Below, in pieces: positions 54,869 to 64,000 of a DNA stretch of 64,000 nucleotides. Under the pieces are notes generated by a model. The model saw nothing but the letters and a program-made list of their open reading frames with translations, searched no databases and was not told the DNA's origin. Origin of the DNA: Spirochaetales bacterium (GTDB taxonomy: Bacteria > Spirochaetota > Spirochaetia > DSM-2461); the NCBI GenBank assembly GCA_003247135.1, contig QKAW01000022.1:62001-126000 (forward strand), in the 5' to 3' direction. The translations under genes and the position numbers were made by a program. Every line of letters starts with the position of its first letter. Positions within the stretch are counted from its first letter, which is position 1.

Positions 54869-55521
54869 TATTTATTCCTCCAATTATTTACAACTTCAAC
54901 AGCTTCTCTGCAAAGTTTTTCAATCTCACTAAATTTACCATCATTTATCAGGTCGGACTTAACCATCCATGAACCACCACATGCTACAATTGATTTTGAG
55001 TTTAGGTATGATGTAAGGTTCCCTAATCCAATACCACCTGTAGCCATAAATTTAACTTTTCCGTAAGGAGCACTCATCGCTTCAACCATCTTGATACCAC
55101 CGGATGCTTCAGCAGGGAAGAATTTTAAAACATCAAGTCCTCTTTCCAATGCAAATTCAATTCCCATAGGATTGTTTACACCAGGAAAAATAGGGATATT
55201 TTTATCTACACAGTAATCAACAACTGTAGGATTTAACCCCGGGCTTACAATAAATTTAGCACCGGCATCCATTGCTTTATTAACTTGATCTATAGTTAAT
55301 ACAGTACCAGCACCTGTTAAGATGTTTGGGTACTTCTTTGTTATAATAGATATAGACTCTACTGCAGCATCTGTTCTGAATGTAACCTCTGCAGCCGGTA
55401 AACCTGCATTGCTTAATGCTTCTGCCAATGGTTCTGCATCTTTTGCGTTATTAAGTGCAATAACAGGTATTATTGCAATCCGTTCAATTTCCTTTGCTAT
55501 GTCATAGTAATTATTTGTCAA
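54868..55521 (-). CDS. eda: KDPG/KHG aldolase
   Basis: Cleaves 2-keto-3-deoxy-6-phosphogluconate to pyruvate and glyceraldehyde-3-phosphate. The 217 residues include the catalytic Glu region (PAAEVTFRTDAA), TGAGTVLT, FIVSPGLNP, and the Schiff-base Lys in VLKFFPAEASGG. TTG start with GGAG 6 bases upstream. First gene of the eda-kdgK unit, with a strong promoter upstream. Divergent from a chemoreceptor gene. Confidence 0.94.
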   Translation of the reverse strand: MTNNYYDIAKEIERIAIIPVIALNNAKDAEPLAEALSNAGLPAAEVTFRTDAAVESISIITKKYPNILTGAGTVLTIDQVNKAMDAGAKFIVSPGLNPTVVDYCVDKNIPIFPGVNNPMGIEFALERGLDVLKFFPAEASGGIKMVEAMSAPYGKVKFMATGGIGLGNLTSYLNSKSIVACGGSWMVKSDLINDGKFSEIEKLCREAVEVVNNWRNK

Positions 55522-55550
55522 AGTGAACTCCTTACATATATATACATATA

Positions 55551-55579
55551 TTAATAAGCTCTTATTCCACTGATGTCAA
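55551..55579 (-). promoter_or_regulatory. eda-kdgK promoter
   Basis: On the minus strand a perfect TTGACA (55579-55574) and TATTAA (55556-55551) are separated by 17 bases, 29 bases upstream of the eda start codon and 20 before its GGAG. Confidence 0.65.
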
Positions 55580-55602
55580 TAAGTTTCTTATAGGATACTG
55601 TG

Positions 55603-55624
55603 TTTCATATAGGGAATATTGAAA
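55603..55624. promoter_or_regulatory. Imperfect inverted repeat between eda and chemoreceptor
   Basis: TTTCATAT ... ATATTGAAA is an imperfect inverted repeat whose centre reads ATAGGGA. It lies between the two divergent promoters, about 23 bases from the eda -35 and 10 from the receptor -35. Such TTTC/GAAA dyads resemble IclR-family (KdgR-like) operators; this is a resemblance only, and no IclR gene is in the window. Confidence 0.3.
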
Positions 55625-55634
55625 TATTTTATTC

Positions 55635-55663
55635 TTGACTGCACAAAAGTTATGAAATAAACT
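55635..55663 (+). promoter_or_regulatory. Promoter of the third chemoreceptor
   Basis: TTGACT and TAAACT with a 17-base spacer, about 38 bases upstream of the start codon. Confidence 0.55.
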
Positions 55664-55701
55664 TAATATATTCAAAATTTATAAATTAAAGGTGATATCA
55701 A

Positions 55702-57465
55702 ATGAAAAATATTCGGACAGAGTTATTTATCTTCTTTTTGCTTACAGGTTTTATTATTAGCTTATTTGTTGGTGGTATCTTCTTTTTTCAGTTTAATAAT
55801 AAAATTAGTAGAAGTATGGAGGAGCAGTTACATAATGCGACAACCTTTGTTAAGGAGTTAACTCCCTATACATCCTATGTTGCAATAGATAAGGCAATGA
55901 AATCTGATCCAAAAAAGTTTAATGAATTAAGAGATCTTATTGGAAGTTATGGAACCAGTTCCGGCTTCTCATTTATTTATGTATTTAGAAAACAAAATAA
56001 TGTGGTAGAGACTATAGAGCTTAGTAACTATCTTGGGGAGAATCCCTTTATTATTTGGGAGGAACCATCGGATGAAGCTCTTCAGTCCTTAGCAGATAAA
56101 GAGAGTCATTTTTCAAAACCATATACAGATGAGTATGGTACCTTTGTTTCACTTTTTACACCTATAAAGGATGGGCCGGATGTTGGATATACAATGGGTA
56201 TAGATTATGATATCAGTTATTTAAAAAAGGAGAGGATTGATGCTCTTTTTGATCTAATTTTAGCCGCAGTTATTGGCTTGGTAGTAAGTGCTGTTTTTAG
56301 TGTAATATTTTCATCAAAAATAACTAAACCTATAATGTATCTTGTTAACTCTGCAGTTAGTCTTTCTGAAGGAAATCTTAAGGATCCAATAAAAGTAAAA
56401 AGTAAGAATCAGATTGGACAGCTTGGTGAGGCCATTGAATTAATTAGAGAAAATTTTAGAAATACTATTCTGGAAATTAACTCAAAAATGGATGAACTTG
56501 GCAATCTTTCATCTGATTTAATGAGAAAGATGGAGTTAACAGAGGAGTCTGCAATGGTTATTTCAGATTCAATTAATACTGTTGTTTCCGGTAATAGCAC
56601 CCAATCTGAAAGTGTGGAACAGACCGCATCATCTGTGGAAGAGATTAGCGCAAATGTTGGGAATCTTGATCAAAACATAGAAGATCTGGCTGCAAATGTT
56701 CATGAGTCTTCTTCTACAATTGAGCAGTTAGTTAGAAATATCTCTTCTATTACAACTAATATAACAAATGTTGGAAAAAACTATGTTCAATTAAAAGAGG
56801 TCTCCGATAGTGGTAGAGATAAAATTTCTACTGTTACAGAACAGATTAATGAAGTTGCCCAGAGCTCGGAAGCTCTTATAGAAACAATTAATGTAATATC
56901 AAGTATTGCCAGTCAAACTAATTTGCTTTCAATGAATGCTGCAATAGAAGCAGCCCATGCGGGAGATGCAGGAAAGGGATTTGCTGTTGTTGCTGATGAG
57001 ATTAGGAAACTAGCAGAAATGACTTCCCTGGAGAGTGATAAAATTCAATCAACTCTAAATACAATTAAAAACACTATAGATCTTGTTGCTCCAGCGAGTA
57101 TGGATGCTCAGCACAGCTTTGAAGATGTTCAGGAGCAGATAAACAGAGTAAGTCAGTTGGTTATGGAAGTTCAAATGTCTCTTGAGGAGCAACAGACTGG
57201 AAGTAAAGAGATTATTAAATCTTTGGGCAATATGCAGGATATTTCTACTAGTGTACAATCTGGAAGTAAAGAGATAAATGCAGGTAGTAGTATTATTCTA
57301 TCTGAAGTTAGCACTTTACGTGATATTAATAATAAAGTTAGTAGTAGTGTTAATTCTACAAAGATTCACTCAGATTCAATTCATGACTCTGTTAATGAGG
57401 TAAAAAGTATATCTGTTAAAATTGATCAGTATATAGATTCTGTTAAGAAGCTTTTTAAAGTATAA
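55702..57465 (+). CDS. Methyl-accepting chemotaxis protein with Cache-like sensor
   Basis: A 587-residue receptor: membrane segments near 8-30 and 187-208. The roughly 155-residue domain between them contains [17 protein letters not shown] and [20 protein letters not shown], which look like a small Cache ligand domain. HAMP and signalling domain follow, tip [20 protein letters not shown]. Divergent from eda-kdgK, so it may sense a sugar acid (inference). Its stop abuts the convergent diguanylate cyclase gene. Confidence 0.93.
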   Translation: MKNIRTELFIFFLLTGFIISLFVGGIFFFQFNNKISRSMEEQLHNATTFVKELTPYTSYVAIDKAMKSDPKKFNELRDLIGSYGTSSGFSFIYVFRKQNNVVETIELSNYLGENPFIIWEEPSDEALQSLADKESHFSKPYTDEYGTFVSLFTPIKDGPDVGYTMGIDYDISYLKKERIDALFDLILAAVIGLVVSAVFSVIFSSKITKPIMYLVNSAVSLSEGNLKDPIKVKSKNQIGQLGEAIELIRENFRNTILEINSKMDELGNLSSDLMRKMELTEESAMVISDSINTVVSGNSTQSESVEQTASSVEEISANVGNLDQNIEDLAANVHESSSTIEQLVRNISSITTNITNVGKNYVQLKEVSDSGRDKISTVTEQINEVAQSSEALIETINVISSIASQTNLLSMNAAIEAAHAGDAGKGFAVVADEIRKLAEMTSLESDKIQSTLNTIKNTIDLVAPASMDAQHSFEDVQEQINRVSQLVMEVQMSLEEQQTGSKEIIKSLGNMQDISTSVQSGSKEINAGSSIILSEVSTLRDINNKVSSSVNSTKIHSDSIHDSVNEVKSISVKIDQYIDSVKKLFKV

Positions 57466-59379
57466 CTATGTGTATTCTTGGGAGAAGTATTTTATGATAT
57501 TTCTTCCTGATTCCTTAGCATGATACATTGCTTTATCACAGTTTTCTGTTAACTCTCCAATTGTTTCTCCGTCTTTCGGATAGAAGCAGATACCTATACT
57601 GGATGATATGTTTATTTTATGATTGTCAATAATAAAAATCTCGTTAAGTGATTTTTTAATTTTTGAAGCAACATCGTAGGCATTTTCACTTTTGATACTT
57701 GGAGTTAGAATAATAAAAAACTCATCTCCTCCTACCCGGGCAACTGTATCGGATTCTCTTATACATCCCTTCATTCTTATTGCAACCTGCTTAAGTAATT
57801 TGTCCCCCGTATTGTGACCGAAATTGTCATTAACCGGTTTAAACTTATCAAGATCCAGACACAAAATAGCAAATTTGTACTTGTCCCTTTTTGCAACAAG
57901 GATTGCTTGAGAGAGTCTGTCGTTAAAGAGACCTCTGTTAGGCAAATCAGTAAGAACATCATACTGAGCCAGATGCCTGATTTTCTCTTCATACTCTTTT
58001 TGTCCAATATATGACCATACAGAGTCCATTAATAAGTATGTTTGCAGTGCATCGGTTGAGTTATAGGTTCCAAAGCTTTTCTTTAGGGCTACGATACCTT
58101 CAATCCTGTTTTTTTTGAAAATAGGTATTGTCATTAAAGGAAATGGATCATTAGAAATTATGGGACTTCTTGATTTTGTAGTATCAAATAAAATTGTCAA
58201 ATCATGCAAAAATTTTACATTTGCTGATTTTGGAACAAAAGCATTCTCACTCTCATTATAGATAAAGATTTCACCAAACTGGCTATCAGTTAATTTAATT
58301 GCATGATTCAGTGCATATTCAAGATACTCACTTATGGATTCAGTAGGCTTTTTTATTATATCCACTAGTTTCTGAAGCCTAATCTCGTTCTGCATTCTTA
58401 TTGCTTCAGCTTCTTTTCTTCTGCTTATATCCTGTATCATAAATATAATATGATCATCACCCTGTATCTTGATCTTTTTACCTGATAGAAGACCTGTAAA
58501 AACATCTCCATTTTTCTTGGAAAAACTTAATTCCCTCTCATAAATATTAATATCTTCAATTATTTTCCCAATAAGGTTAAAAAATGAAGAATATGAATTA
58601 AACATTTTAAAGTTGTAAATTGATGAATTGATACAATCTTCTTCTCTGAATAGAGTAATATCTTCAAATTTTTTATTTGTTTTTGTTATAAGAAAGTTTT
58701 TTAAAGATATTATCATTACCCCATCATTACTTGTGTCCAGAATTTTCTCCAGGTTTTTTTTGTCATGAATACTGTCAACATAGAGTTGCTGATTAATCAT
58801 TATTATAAAACCTGTTGTCCATAAGAGAGCCAGGATAAATGTTGTAAAAAAGATAGATATTATTAATTTTTCCCTATTTTCAGGATGATTTATAGCTATC
58901 GCAGACAGGATTGCATAGGCAGCAAATAAGACTGCATTTAGTAAAAATATAAAGGAGACAAAGTTTACTGATTGAGCTGTTCCATTTTTTTTTGAGTAGA
59001 ACAGTTTTTGTGATGTCTTAAATGAAAAAACTGTTATTGACAGGGCAGTAACTATAGATCTAAAACTCTCATTGAAATTTATAAATGAGAAGTAGAAAAG
59101 AATTAATGTTATTGAGATCCAAAATATTAACAGTGTTATTTTATTACTCATAGAACCAATAAAGTTTAGAATCCCTTTATAGAAGAATGATAGCCCCATA
59201 ATAAATAGTACATTCCCTAAAAATGAGACTATTTGATCTAGTTGAGAGTATCTTAAAAAATTTAGACCAAACCCAAGGAAGAACAGAAGGTTTCCAACTA
59301 TTAGTGAATTTAAACCCTTAGTCTGTTTATTTATCTCTTTTTGCATAAATATAGCAAAAGCTTCAATGAGGTTTGACAC
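57466..59379 (-). CDS. Membrane diguanylate cyclase (PAS-GAF-GGDEF)
   Basis: A 637-residue c-di-GMP synthase. About seven membrane helices fill residues 15-200, followed by a PAS domain (about 205-325, LDTSNDGVMIISL), a GAF-like domain (about 335-450) and the GGDEF domain. RVGGDEFFIIL is the active site and RESD five residues upstream is the inhibitory I-site, so it should be active and feedback-controlled. The first standard start is GTG without a ribosome site; a hydrophobic in-frame extension reaches an AAGGAG 36 bases upstream, where only ATT codons could initiate. Confidence 0.92.
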   Translation of the reverse strand: MSNLIEAFAIFMQKEINKQTKGLNSLIVGNLLFFLGFGLNFLRYSQLDQIVSFLGNVLFIMGLSFFYKGILNFIGSMSNKITLLIFWISITLILFYFSFINFNESFRSIVTALSITVFSFKTSQKLFYSKKNGTAQSVNFVSFIFLLNAVLFAAYAILSAIAINHPENREKLIISIFFTTFILALLWTTGFIIMINQQLYVDSIHDKKNLEKILDTSNDGVMIISLKNFLITKTNKKFEDITLFREEDCINSSIYNFKMFNSYSSFFNLIGKIIEDINIYERELSFSKKNGDVFTGLLSGKKIKIQGDDHIIFMIQDISRRKEAEAIRMQNEIRLQKLVDIIKKPTESISEYLEYALNHAIKLTDSQFGEIFIYNESENAFVPKSANVKFLHDLTILFDTTKSRSPIISNDPFPLMTIPIFKKNRIEGIVALKKSFGTYNSTDALQTYLLMDSVWSYIGQKEYEEKIRHLAQYDVLTDLPNRGLFNDRLSQAILVAKRDKYKFAILCLDLDKFKPVNDNFGHNTGDKLLKQVAIRMKGCIRESDTVARVGGDEFFIILTPSIKSENAYDVASKIKKSLNEIFIIDNHKINISSSIGICFYPKDGETIGELTENCDKAMYHAKESGRNIIKYFSQEYT

Positions 59380-59483
59380 GCAAATAAGAATTACTAAAGT
59401 TTTAAGCTCAAGAATAATATGCTCCTTACTTTTAATTATAACTATATAATAAGTTATTTTTTACTCTTTTTAAATATTATTTA

Positions 59484-61652
59484 TTATTTACTACTTAATA
59501 ATATCTGTGCTGAAGCTAAGAGAAACAGTGGATTCCAATATTCATGTTTATAGAGGGCTTTATTTAGCGCTAGATAAATCATATTTTCACTATTGGCTAT
59601 AAATTCAGAATGCATTTTTTTTATATAATCACAGTTACCATTTTTTAATGCATCTATTGTTTTGTTTTTATCTTTTCTCCACTTTTGTGACTGGTCATCA
59701 ATAAACTGTATTAAAGCCTGGTATCCTGCCAGATCTTTCCCATATATCAAAATCCAAGTATTACTAATATTGAGGTGAGGACATAGAATATCCATAATTT
59801 CAAATCTGATATCATTATCTTTATAGAGTGGTAATGCATCAAAAATTGCCTCTGCTGAATTTATCATATCAAGATTAATAAGTGCCCAGCAGGCGGAGGA
59901 TGAGAGATGAAATGTTGGTGTCATAATTTGTATATTCTTTTTAAGAATAGGAATAGCCTCTACTACACCGATTTTTCCCAAAGCCCTGCATGCTACAGCT
60001 TTAAGCTTTTCACTTCTATCGGATTCCAATAGGAGCATTATATCCTCCGAAGCCTCATCCCATTGCAACTGCCCCAGAGCCCATATTATATGTTCATGGT
60101 AGATGGACAAATTAGGGTTTTTAAGAAGTTCATATAGGTTTTTACCCGCAAGTCTGGATCCGGAACGGCCTAATTCTCTAATGGCACTAATTTTCACATC
60201 ATAAGATGGATCTTTTAATAGGGAAATTAGTGAGTGTATACTAAAGGGGTTACTTTTGCGACCAAAGGTGTATGAGATTTCCTCTCTGCCGAAATCATTT
60301 AATCTGTGAATACGGGAGGAGAGTATCAGGCTTCGCATTGATGATGGATTTAGTGATACAAAAAAATCGCTCAGACCGTACCAGGGTCTTATATTGGGAA
60401 GTTTTTTTACTGTTTGAAAAAGTGAAAAGCAGGATAATATTGATGTTGTTATCATAAAAATCTTAATGCCATCTAAATATATATAATCTGATAAAAATGA
60501 TGTTAAAGGTATTTGAAGGGTGAATTTTTCAATAATTTTACCATTTAACTGAATCCAGACTGAGTTAAGTATTAAACTGATAGCAGAATAAATACTAAAT
60601 ACAAGTATTGATCTCTCTTTAGAGGCAAAAAAGTGCTGAATACTTATTGTTGCTATACCAGAGCCGGCACCAACAACCCCACCTATAAAACTGTATATTA
60701 GAAGTCCTGCAATTAAAATGGGATATGAAGTAATTAATAGTTGGGGTTTAACAATTAAAAGAAAAGGTATTTGCAGAAGCCCCAATAGATGGACTCCAAA
60801 AATAGTGTTTTTGAATCCAATAATATCCGAAATTTTCCCCCAGATAAGTAAGGATGTTGCATTTCCCAAAGTTGAAATAAATATACTGGTTGTAACTATG
60901 TTTGATGGTAAATTTAGAACCTGTTTTAAATAGAGTACAAATAGTGGAAACATTGTAAGTTGCACCAGGATAGTAACTAATAGGGGTTTTTTTAACTGTC
61001 TAATTTCTGAAACTATTTCACCAAATCCTAATTTGATACTATTTTTTTTATCAACAATTGTTTCCGGAATTTTTCTTACCATTATAATCATCATTAAGTG
61101 AGAAAGTAAGGGTAGAACTAGAAAAAATTTATATTCAATCGATGAGATGGACTCCCCTATTACAAGAGGGGTTATCCCTGTTATAATCAGGTTTGCAATA
61201 GTAAAAAAGAGTCTCATTCTGGAAAAAAAAGTTCCTCTATCCTGATTTGTTGTAATATCTCTCATTAATGGCTGCCAAGCTGTACCTACACCTAATTGCC
61301 CAATAAATGAGTACAGGATTAATAAAATAAGATAAAGATTGTATGTTATTTTTTCAGTTGGAAAGACAATCATTATGATAACCAGAAGAGACTGAAAAAT
61401 AGAAGTGAGTACAATAATTTTTGCTTTTCCCAACTCTGACAGTTTTGATATAAATAATAATCGAATAATACTTATTAGTGGAATAATAGCAAGAATAGAT
61501 GAAATTCTGGATGGTGTTAGGGAAAGAACATCCCCTGAATATATTATCATTAGTGGACCAAGCATTACATAAAATCCACTGGGAGTTAACAAGTTAGCCA
61601 GAAAAGCATACTTCTGGCCTTTTTTTTGTTCTAATCTGCTCAATTCCTGCAT
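59484..61652 (-). CDS. MFS transporter with C-terminal HEAT-repeat domain
   Basis: A 722-residue fusion. Residues 1 to about 430 are a 12-helix major facilitator protein of the kind with no assigned substrate (first helix FLANLLTPSGFYVMLGPLMI). The C-terminal 280 residues are helical repeats of HEAT/PBS-lyase type: IRELGRSGSRLAGKNLYELL, IWALGQLQWDEASEDIMLL, CRALGKIGVVEAIPILKK. These are protein-binding scaffolds on the cytoplasmic side. Pairing of the two in one chain is uncommon. It precedes the diguanylate cyclase by 104 bases on the same strand. Confidence 0.82.
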   Translation of the reverse strand: MQELSRLEQKKGQKYAFLANLLTPSGFYVMLGPLMIIYSGDVLSLTPSRISSILAIIPLISIIRLLFISKLSELGKAKIIVLTSIFQSLLVIIMIVFPTEKITYNLYLILLILYSFIGQLGVGTAWQPLMRDITTNQDRGTFFSRMRLFFTIANLIITGITPLVIGESISSIEYKFFLVLPLLSHLMMIIMVRKIPETIVDKKNSIKLGFGEIVSEIRQLKKPLLVTILVQLTMFPLFVLYLKQVLNLPSNIVTTSIFISTLGNATSLLIWGKISDIIGFKNTIFGVHLLGLLQIPFLLIVKPQLLITSYPILIAGLLIYSFIGGVVGAGSGIATISIQHFFASKERSILVFSIYSAISLILNSVWIQLNGKIIEKFTLQIPLTSFLSDYIYLDGIKIFMITTSILSCFSLFQTVKKLPNIRPWYGLSDFFVSLNPSSMRSLILSSRIHRLNDFGREEISYTFGRKSNPFSIHSLISLLKDPSYDVKISAIRELGRSGSRLAGKNLYELLKNPNLSIYHEHIIWALGQLQWDEASEDIMLLLESDRSEKLKAVACRALGKIGVVEAIPILKKNIQIMTPTFHLSSSACWALINLDMINSAEAIFDALPLYKDNDIRFEIMDILCPHLNISNTWILIYGKDLAGYQALIQFIDDQSQKWRKDKNKTIDALKNGNCDYIKKMHSEFIANSENMIYLALNKALYKHEYWNPLFLLASAQILLSSK

Positions 61653-61708
61653 GGGCTTAATTCTATCAATTCTAATAGGTTATGTCCCTATTAAACACTA
61701 TATTTTTA

Positions 61709-61737
61709 TTGAATTTCCATAAAAGGGGTGTTAGTAT
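61709..61737 (+). promoter_or_regulatory. Promoter of the second sulfatase
   Basis: TTGAAT and TAGTAT with a 17-base spacer, 27 bases before the start codon; AAAGGATAA is the ribosome site. Confidence 0.5.
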
Positions 61738-61764
61738 AGTAATACACTTTTTAAAGGATAATAT

Positions 61765-63336
61765 ATGAAAAAACCTAATATTTTATTTATTATGTCAGAC
61801 GATCATGCAGCCAATGCTATAAGTGCTTATGGTTCCAGACTGGCGGTTCAGGCTCCGACTCCAAATATAGACAGAATTGCAAATAATGGAATCAGAATGG
61901 ACAACTGTTTCTGTACAAATGCTATTTGTACTCCTAGTAGAGCTGTTATTTTAACAGGGCAGCATAGTCATGTTAATGGAGTAAGAACACTTTCTGATGC
62001 TTTAGATCAAAACTCTGTTCTAATGTCTGAAATTTTAAAAGAAAATGGATATCAAACCGCAATTTTTGGTAAGTGGCATCTCCATGCTGAGCCTAGAGGA
62101 TTTGATGATTGGGCCGTTCTTCCTGGTCAGGGAGAGTATTATGATCCTTCATTTATTATCTCTCATAGTGATAAACCTTCTGATGTTCTTGAGTTAATTG
62201 ATGAAAATGCTCCTGATTTCAGAAAAGATGACCATACAAACTACAGCTGGGGTCGGCATATTCAGGCTAAAGGTTATGTTACGGATTTAATTACAGATTT
62301 AACTCTTGACTGGTTAAAAAACAGAAGAGGTGATGAGCCATTTTATCTATGTTGCCATAACAAGGCACCCCACGATTTCTTTGAATATAAAAGGGTTTTT
62401 GAAGATCTTTACAAAGATGTTGATTTTAATGAACCATCTACATTATTCGAGGAAGAGTCTATACAAAAAGAGATTTCCAGAGCTTACGGAACTACTGTTT
62501 CCGAGAGATGGGAACCAAGAAATATGGTTAAACACTTGTCTGATCCAGAATATCCAAATGGTGGAGCAATGGATTTTACCGGTATGAGTTTTGAAGAGAA
62601 GACAAAAGTAGCTTACCAGAAATATATGCAGGATTATTTAAGAACTGTACACTCCATCGATCAGAATGTTGGTCGGGTTCTAGACTATCTTGAAGAAAAT
62701 GGTTTAATGGAAAACACTATAGTTATTTATACAAGTGACCAGGGTATGATGCTTGGAGAACATGACCATATTGATAAAAGGTGGATTTTTGATGAATCCC
62801 AGCAAATGCCTTTATTAATAAGCTATCCTAAGGGTATTTCCAAAGGTACAGTTTCTTTAGATGTTATTGACAATGTGGATTTTGCTCCTACTTTACTGGA
62901 TTATGCCGGAGTTAAAAAACCTGAATTTATGCAGGGAAGAAGTTTTAAACCTGTTCTTGAACAAAAAACTCCTGCTGATTGGCGACAGAGTGTCTACTAC
63001 AGATACTGGATGCATATGGCACACCACTGGGTTCCTGCACACTTTGGTATTAGAACCAATGAGTGGAAACTTATATTTTTCTATGGTAAGAAACTAGATG
63101 CAACTGGTTGTGAACATCCGGATTGTGCAATTGATACTAAACCGGGATTTGAACTATATGATGTAGTTAATGATCCTGAAGAGAAATATAATCTTGCTAA
63201 TAATCCTGAATATAGTGAAATCCTTGAAAAGCTTAAAAAAGAGCTGATTTCTCTAAAAAGAGAAGTAGGTGACTCTGATTCAAAATATCCTGAAATGATG
63301 GAATTAATTACAAAATATTTTGGGGAAGCATATTAA
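61765..63336 (+). CDS. Cys-type sulfatase family protein
   Basis: A 523-residue type I sulfatase. The formylglycine site is C55-T-P-S-R59 (AICTPSRAVILTGQ). Metal ligands Asp12 and Asp13 (MSDDHAAN), IYTSDQG and the GKWHLH signature are present. No signal peptide. The family acts on sulfated polysaccharides or choline-sulfate-type esters; which one is unknown. It depends on the maturase in the 15-kb region. Its stop overlaps the convergent HD-GYP gene by 4 bases. Confidence 0.93.
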   Translation: MKKPNILFIMSDDHAANAISAYGSRLAVQAPTPNIDRIANNGIRMDNCFCTNAICTPSRAVILTGQHSHVNGVRTLSDALDQNSVLMSEILKENGYQTAIFGKWHLHAEPRGFDDWAVLPGQGEYYDPSFIISHSDKPSDVLELIDENAPDFRKDDHTNYSWGRHIQAKGYVTDLITDLTLDWLKNRRGDEPFYLCCHNKAPHDFFEYKRVFEDLYKDVDFNEPSTLFEEESIQKEISRAYGTTVSERWEPRNMVKHLSDPEYPNGGAMDFTGMSFEEKTKVAYQKYMQDYLRTVHSIDQNVGRVLDYLEENGLMENTIVIYTSDQGMMLGEHDHIDKRWIFDESQQMPLLISYPKGISKGTVSLDVIDNVDFAPTLLDYAGVKKPEFMQGRSFKPVLEQKTPADWRQSVYYRYWMHMAHHWVPAHFGIRTNEWKLIFFYGKKLDATGCEHPDCAIDTKPGFELYDVVNDPEEKYNLANNPEYSEILEKLKKELISLKREVGDSDSKYPEMMELITKYFGEAY

Positions 63337-64000
63337 AACAATATGTTTGTTTTATTGGACACCAGTTTAAACTGGTGTTCAATATTAATAAATGCCTCTA
63401 TTAACAGAGGATCAAATTTTTTACCCGACTCGGAAATAATAATTGTTCGAGCTTCTTCATGAGACATGGATTTTTTATATGTTCTTTTTGATCTTAATGC
63501 ATCATAAACATCGGCGATGGCCATAATTCTGGCAGATAGAGGTATATCTTCTCCTTTTAAACTATTTGGGTAGCCTGATCCATCCCAATTCTCATGATGA
63601 TGCAGTACTACCTGAATACCGATATCAAAATATGATTTGTAATCCAGGGATTCTGCAACTTTTAATAACACATCAGCACCATGTTTGGGGTGTTTTTTTA
63701 TTATTTCAAACTCTTCTGGGGTTAATTTTCCTGGTTTTAAAAGTATGCTGTCAGGTAATCCTACTTTTCCAATATCATGGAGTGGGGCGGATCTTTCCAA
63801 ATCCTCAATGTACTCTTTTGTAAGATATTTGGAATAATCCGGTCGCTTTTTAAGCTCTATTGCCAGTAATCGACAGTACTCCCTTGTTCTGATAATATGT
63901 GCCCCTGTGTCATCATCCCTTAGTTCCGCCAATAGAGACATGGCATGTATTGTTAACTCCTGACTTTTATGCAGCCGTTTAAAGATTTTATTCTGGTACT
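63333..64000 (-). CDS. HD-GYP domain protein (5' end outside window)
   Basis: An HD-GYP domain, the class of c-di-GMP phosphodiesterases. HDIGKVGLPDSILLKPG carries the HD pair, HHENWDGSGYPNSLKGEDIP the HHExxDGxGYP signature; the remaining metal histidines are in HPKHGAD and GAHIIRTREY. The frame stays open to the right edge (the residues before the first Met read LHKSQELTIHA, typical of the linker before HD-GYP), so the Met at 63941 is internal and an N-terminal receiver, PAS or GAF part is missing. Confidence 0.9.
   Translation of the reverse strand, partial: YQNKIFKRLHKSQELTIHAMSLLAELRDDDTGAHIIRTREYCRLLAIELKKRPDYSKYLTKEYIEDLERSAPLHDIGKVGLPDSILLKPGKLTPEEFEIIKKHPKHGADVLLKVAESLDYKSYFDIGIQVVLHHHENWDGSGYPNSLKGEDIPLSARIMAIADVYDALRSKRTYKKSMSHEEARTIIISESGKKFDPLLIEAFINIEHQFKLVSNKTNILF

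Noticed and set aside
63333-63941. Complete 202-residue HD-domain gene starting at the Met at 63941
   Set aside because: The frame continues to the window edge with linker-like residues, so the gene is truncated by the window.
1-64000. CRISPR arrays, insertion sequences, prophage, tRNA or rRNA genes
   Set aside because: No regularly spaced repeats, transposase, integrase or structural-RNA sequence was seen in any part.

Overview
The window is an AT-rich stretch of a bacterial chromosome, most likely from a free-living, anaerobic or microaerophilic spirochaete (Spirochaetaceae or a close relative). This is inference. It rests on the eukaryote-like long form of isoleucyl-tRNA synthetase, the run def-fmt-PASTA protein, a complete chemotaxis operon with three chemoreceptors, an anaerobic sulfatase maturase, a bacteriohemerythrin, and many lipoproteins. 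I see no rRNA, tRNA, CRISPR array, insertion sequence, prophage or conjugative gene. It reads as core chromosome with a few accessory clusters.

Layout. 1-9.2 kb: tail of a TPR protein, a PHP phosphatase fused to two ACT domains, a TPR-like protein, a DUF1456/Nudix pair, a lipoprotein, the tRNA wobble-uridine genes cmoA-cmoB, ychF, a PrsW-like membrane protease and hisC. 9.2-12 kb: formyl-tetrahydrofolate ligase, then the only gene-poor region (about 860 bases), which holds a terminator, a 42-codon gene and a probable structured RNA on the minus strand. 12-16.5 kb: aminopeptidase P, a DMT exporter, anaerobic sulfatase maturase and thiol peroxidase. 16.6-22.6 kb: a five-gene minus-strand operon (MoxR-type AAA+ ATPase, VWA protein with an HExxH domain, small unknown protein, lipoprotein, membrane class III nucleotide cyclase). 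I consider this the best candidate for an undescribed system. 22.7-25.1 kb: a Cys-type sulfatase divergent from an AraC regulator. 25.2-34.7 kb: ileS, then a tight operon of lipoprotein, hisH, adenosine deaminase, def, fmt, PASTA protein, shikimate kinase and pyridoxal/pyridoxamine kinase. An intrinsic terminator lies inside the lipoprotein's signal-peptide codons. 34.7-38 kb: GH5 lipoprotein, hemerythrin and an unusual SDR.

38-45.5 kb is a chemotaxis operon: receptor with CheR-tether-like C-terminus, cheW, STAS protein, cheA, cheR, cheB, with convergent cheD. 45.5-52 kb: amino-acid permease fused to a PTS EIIA domain, HAD phosphatase, CvfB-like S1 protein, and a MerR regulator divergent from a small-molecule kinase and an inositol-phosphatase-like gene. 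52-57.5 kb: two more receptors around kdgK-eda. 57.5-64 kb: a diguanylate cyclase, an MFS-HEAT fusion, a second Cys-type sulfatase, and an HD-GYP protein that runs off the right edge.

Together the genes suggest a motile heterotroph living on polysaccharides and their sulfated or uronic breakdown products. It combines chemotaxis with c-di-GMP and possibly cAMP/cGMP signalling. The two Cys-type sulfatases depend in principle on the maturase at 14.7-15.9 kb. Several genes lack a Shine-Dalgarno and have a -10-like hexamer 6-7 bases before the start, suggesting leaderless mRNAs. All assignments come from reading the sequence; no database search was run.
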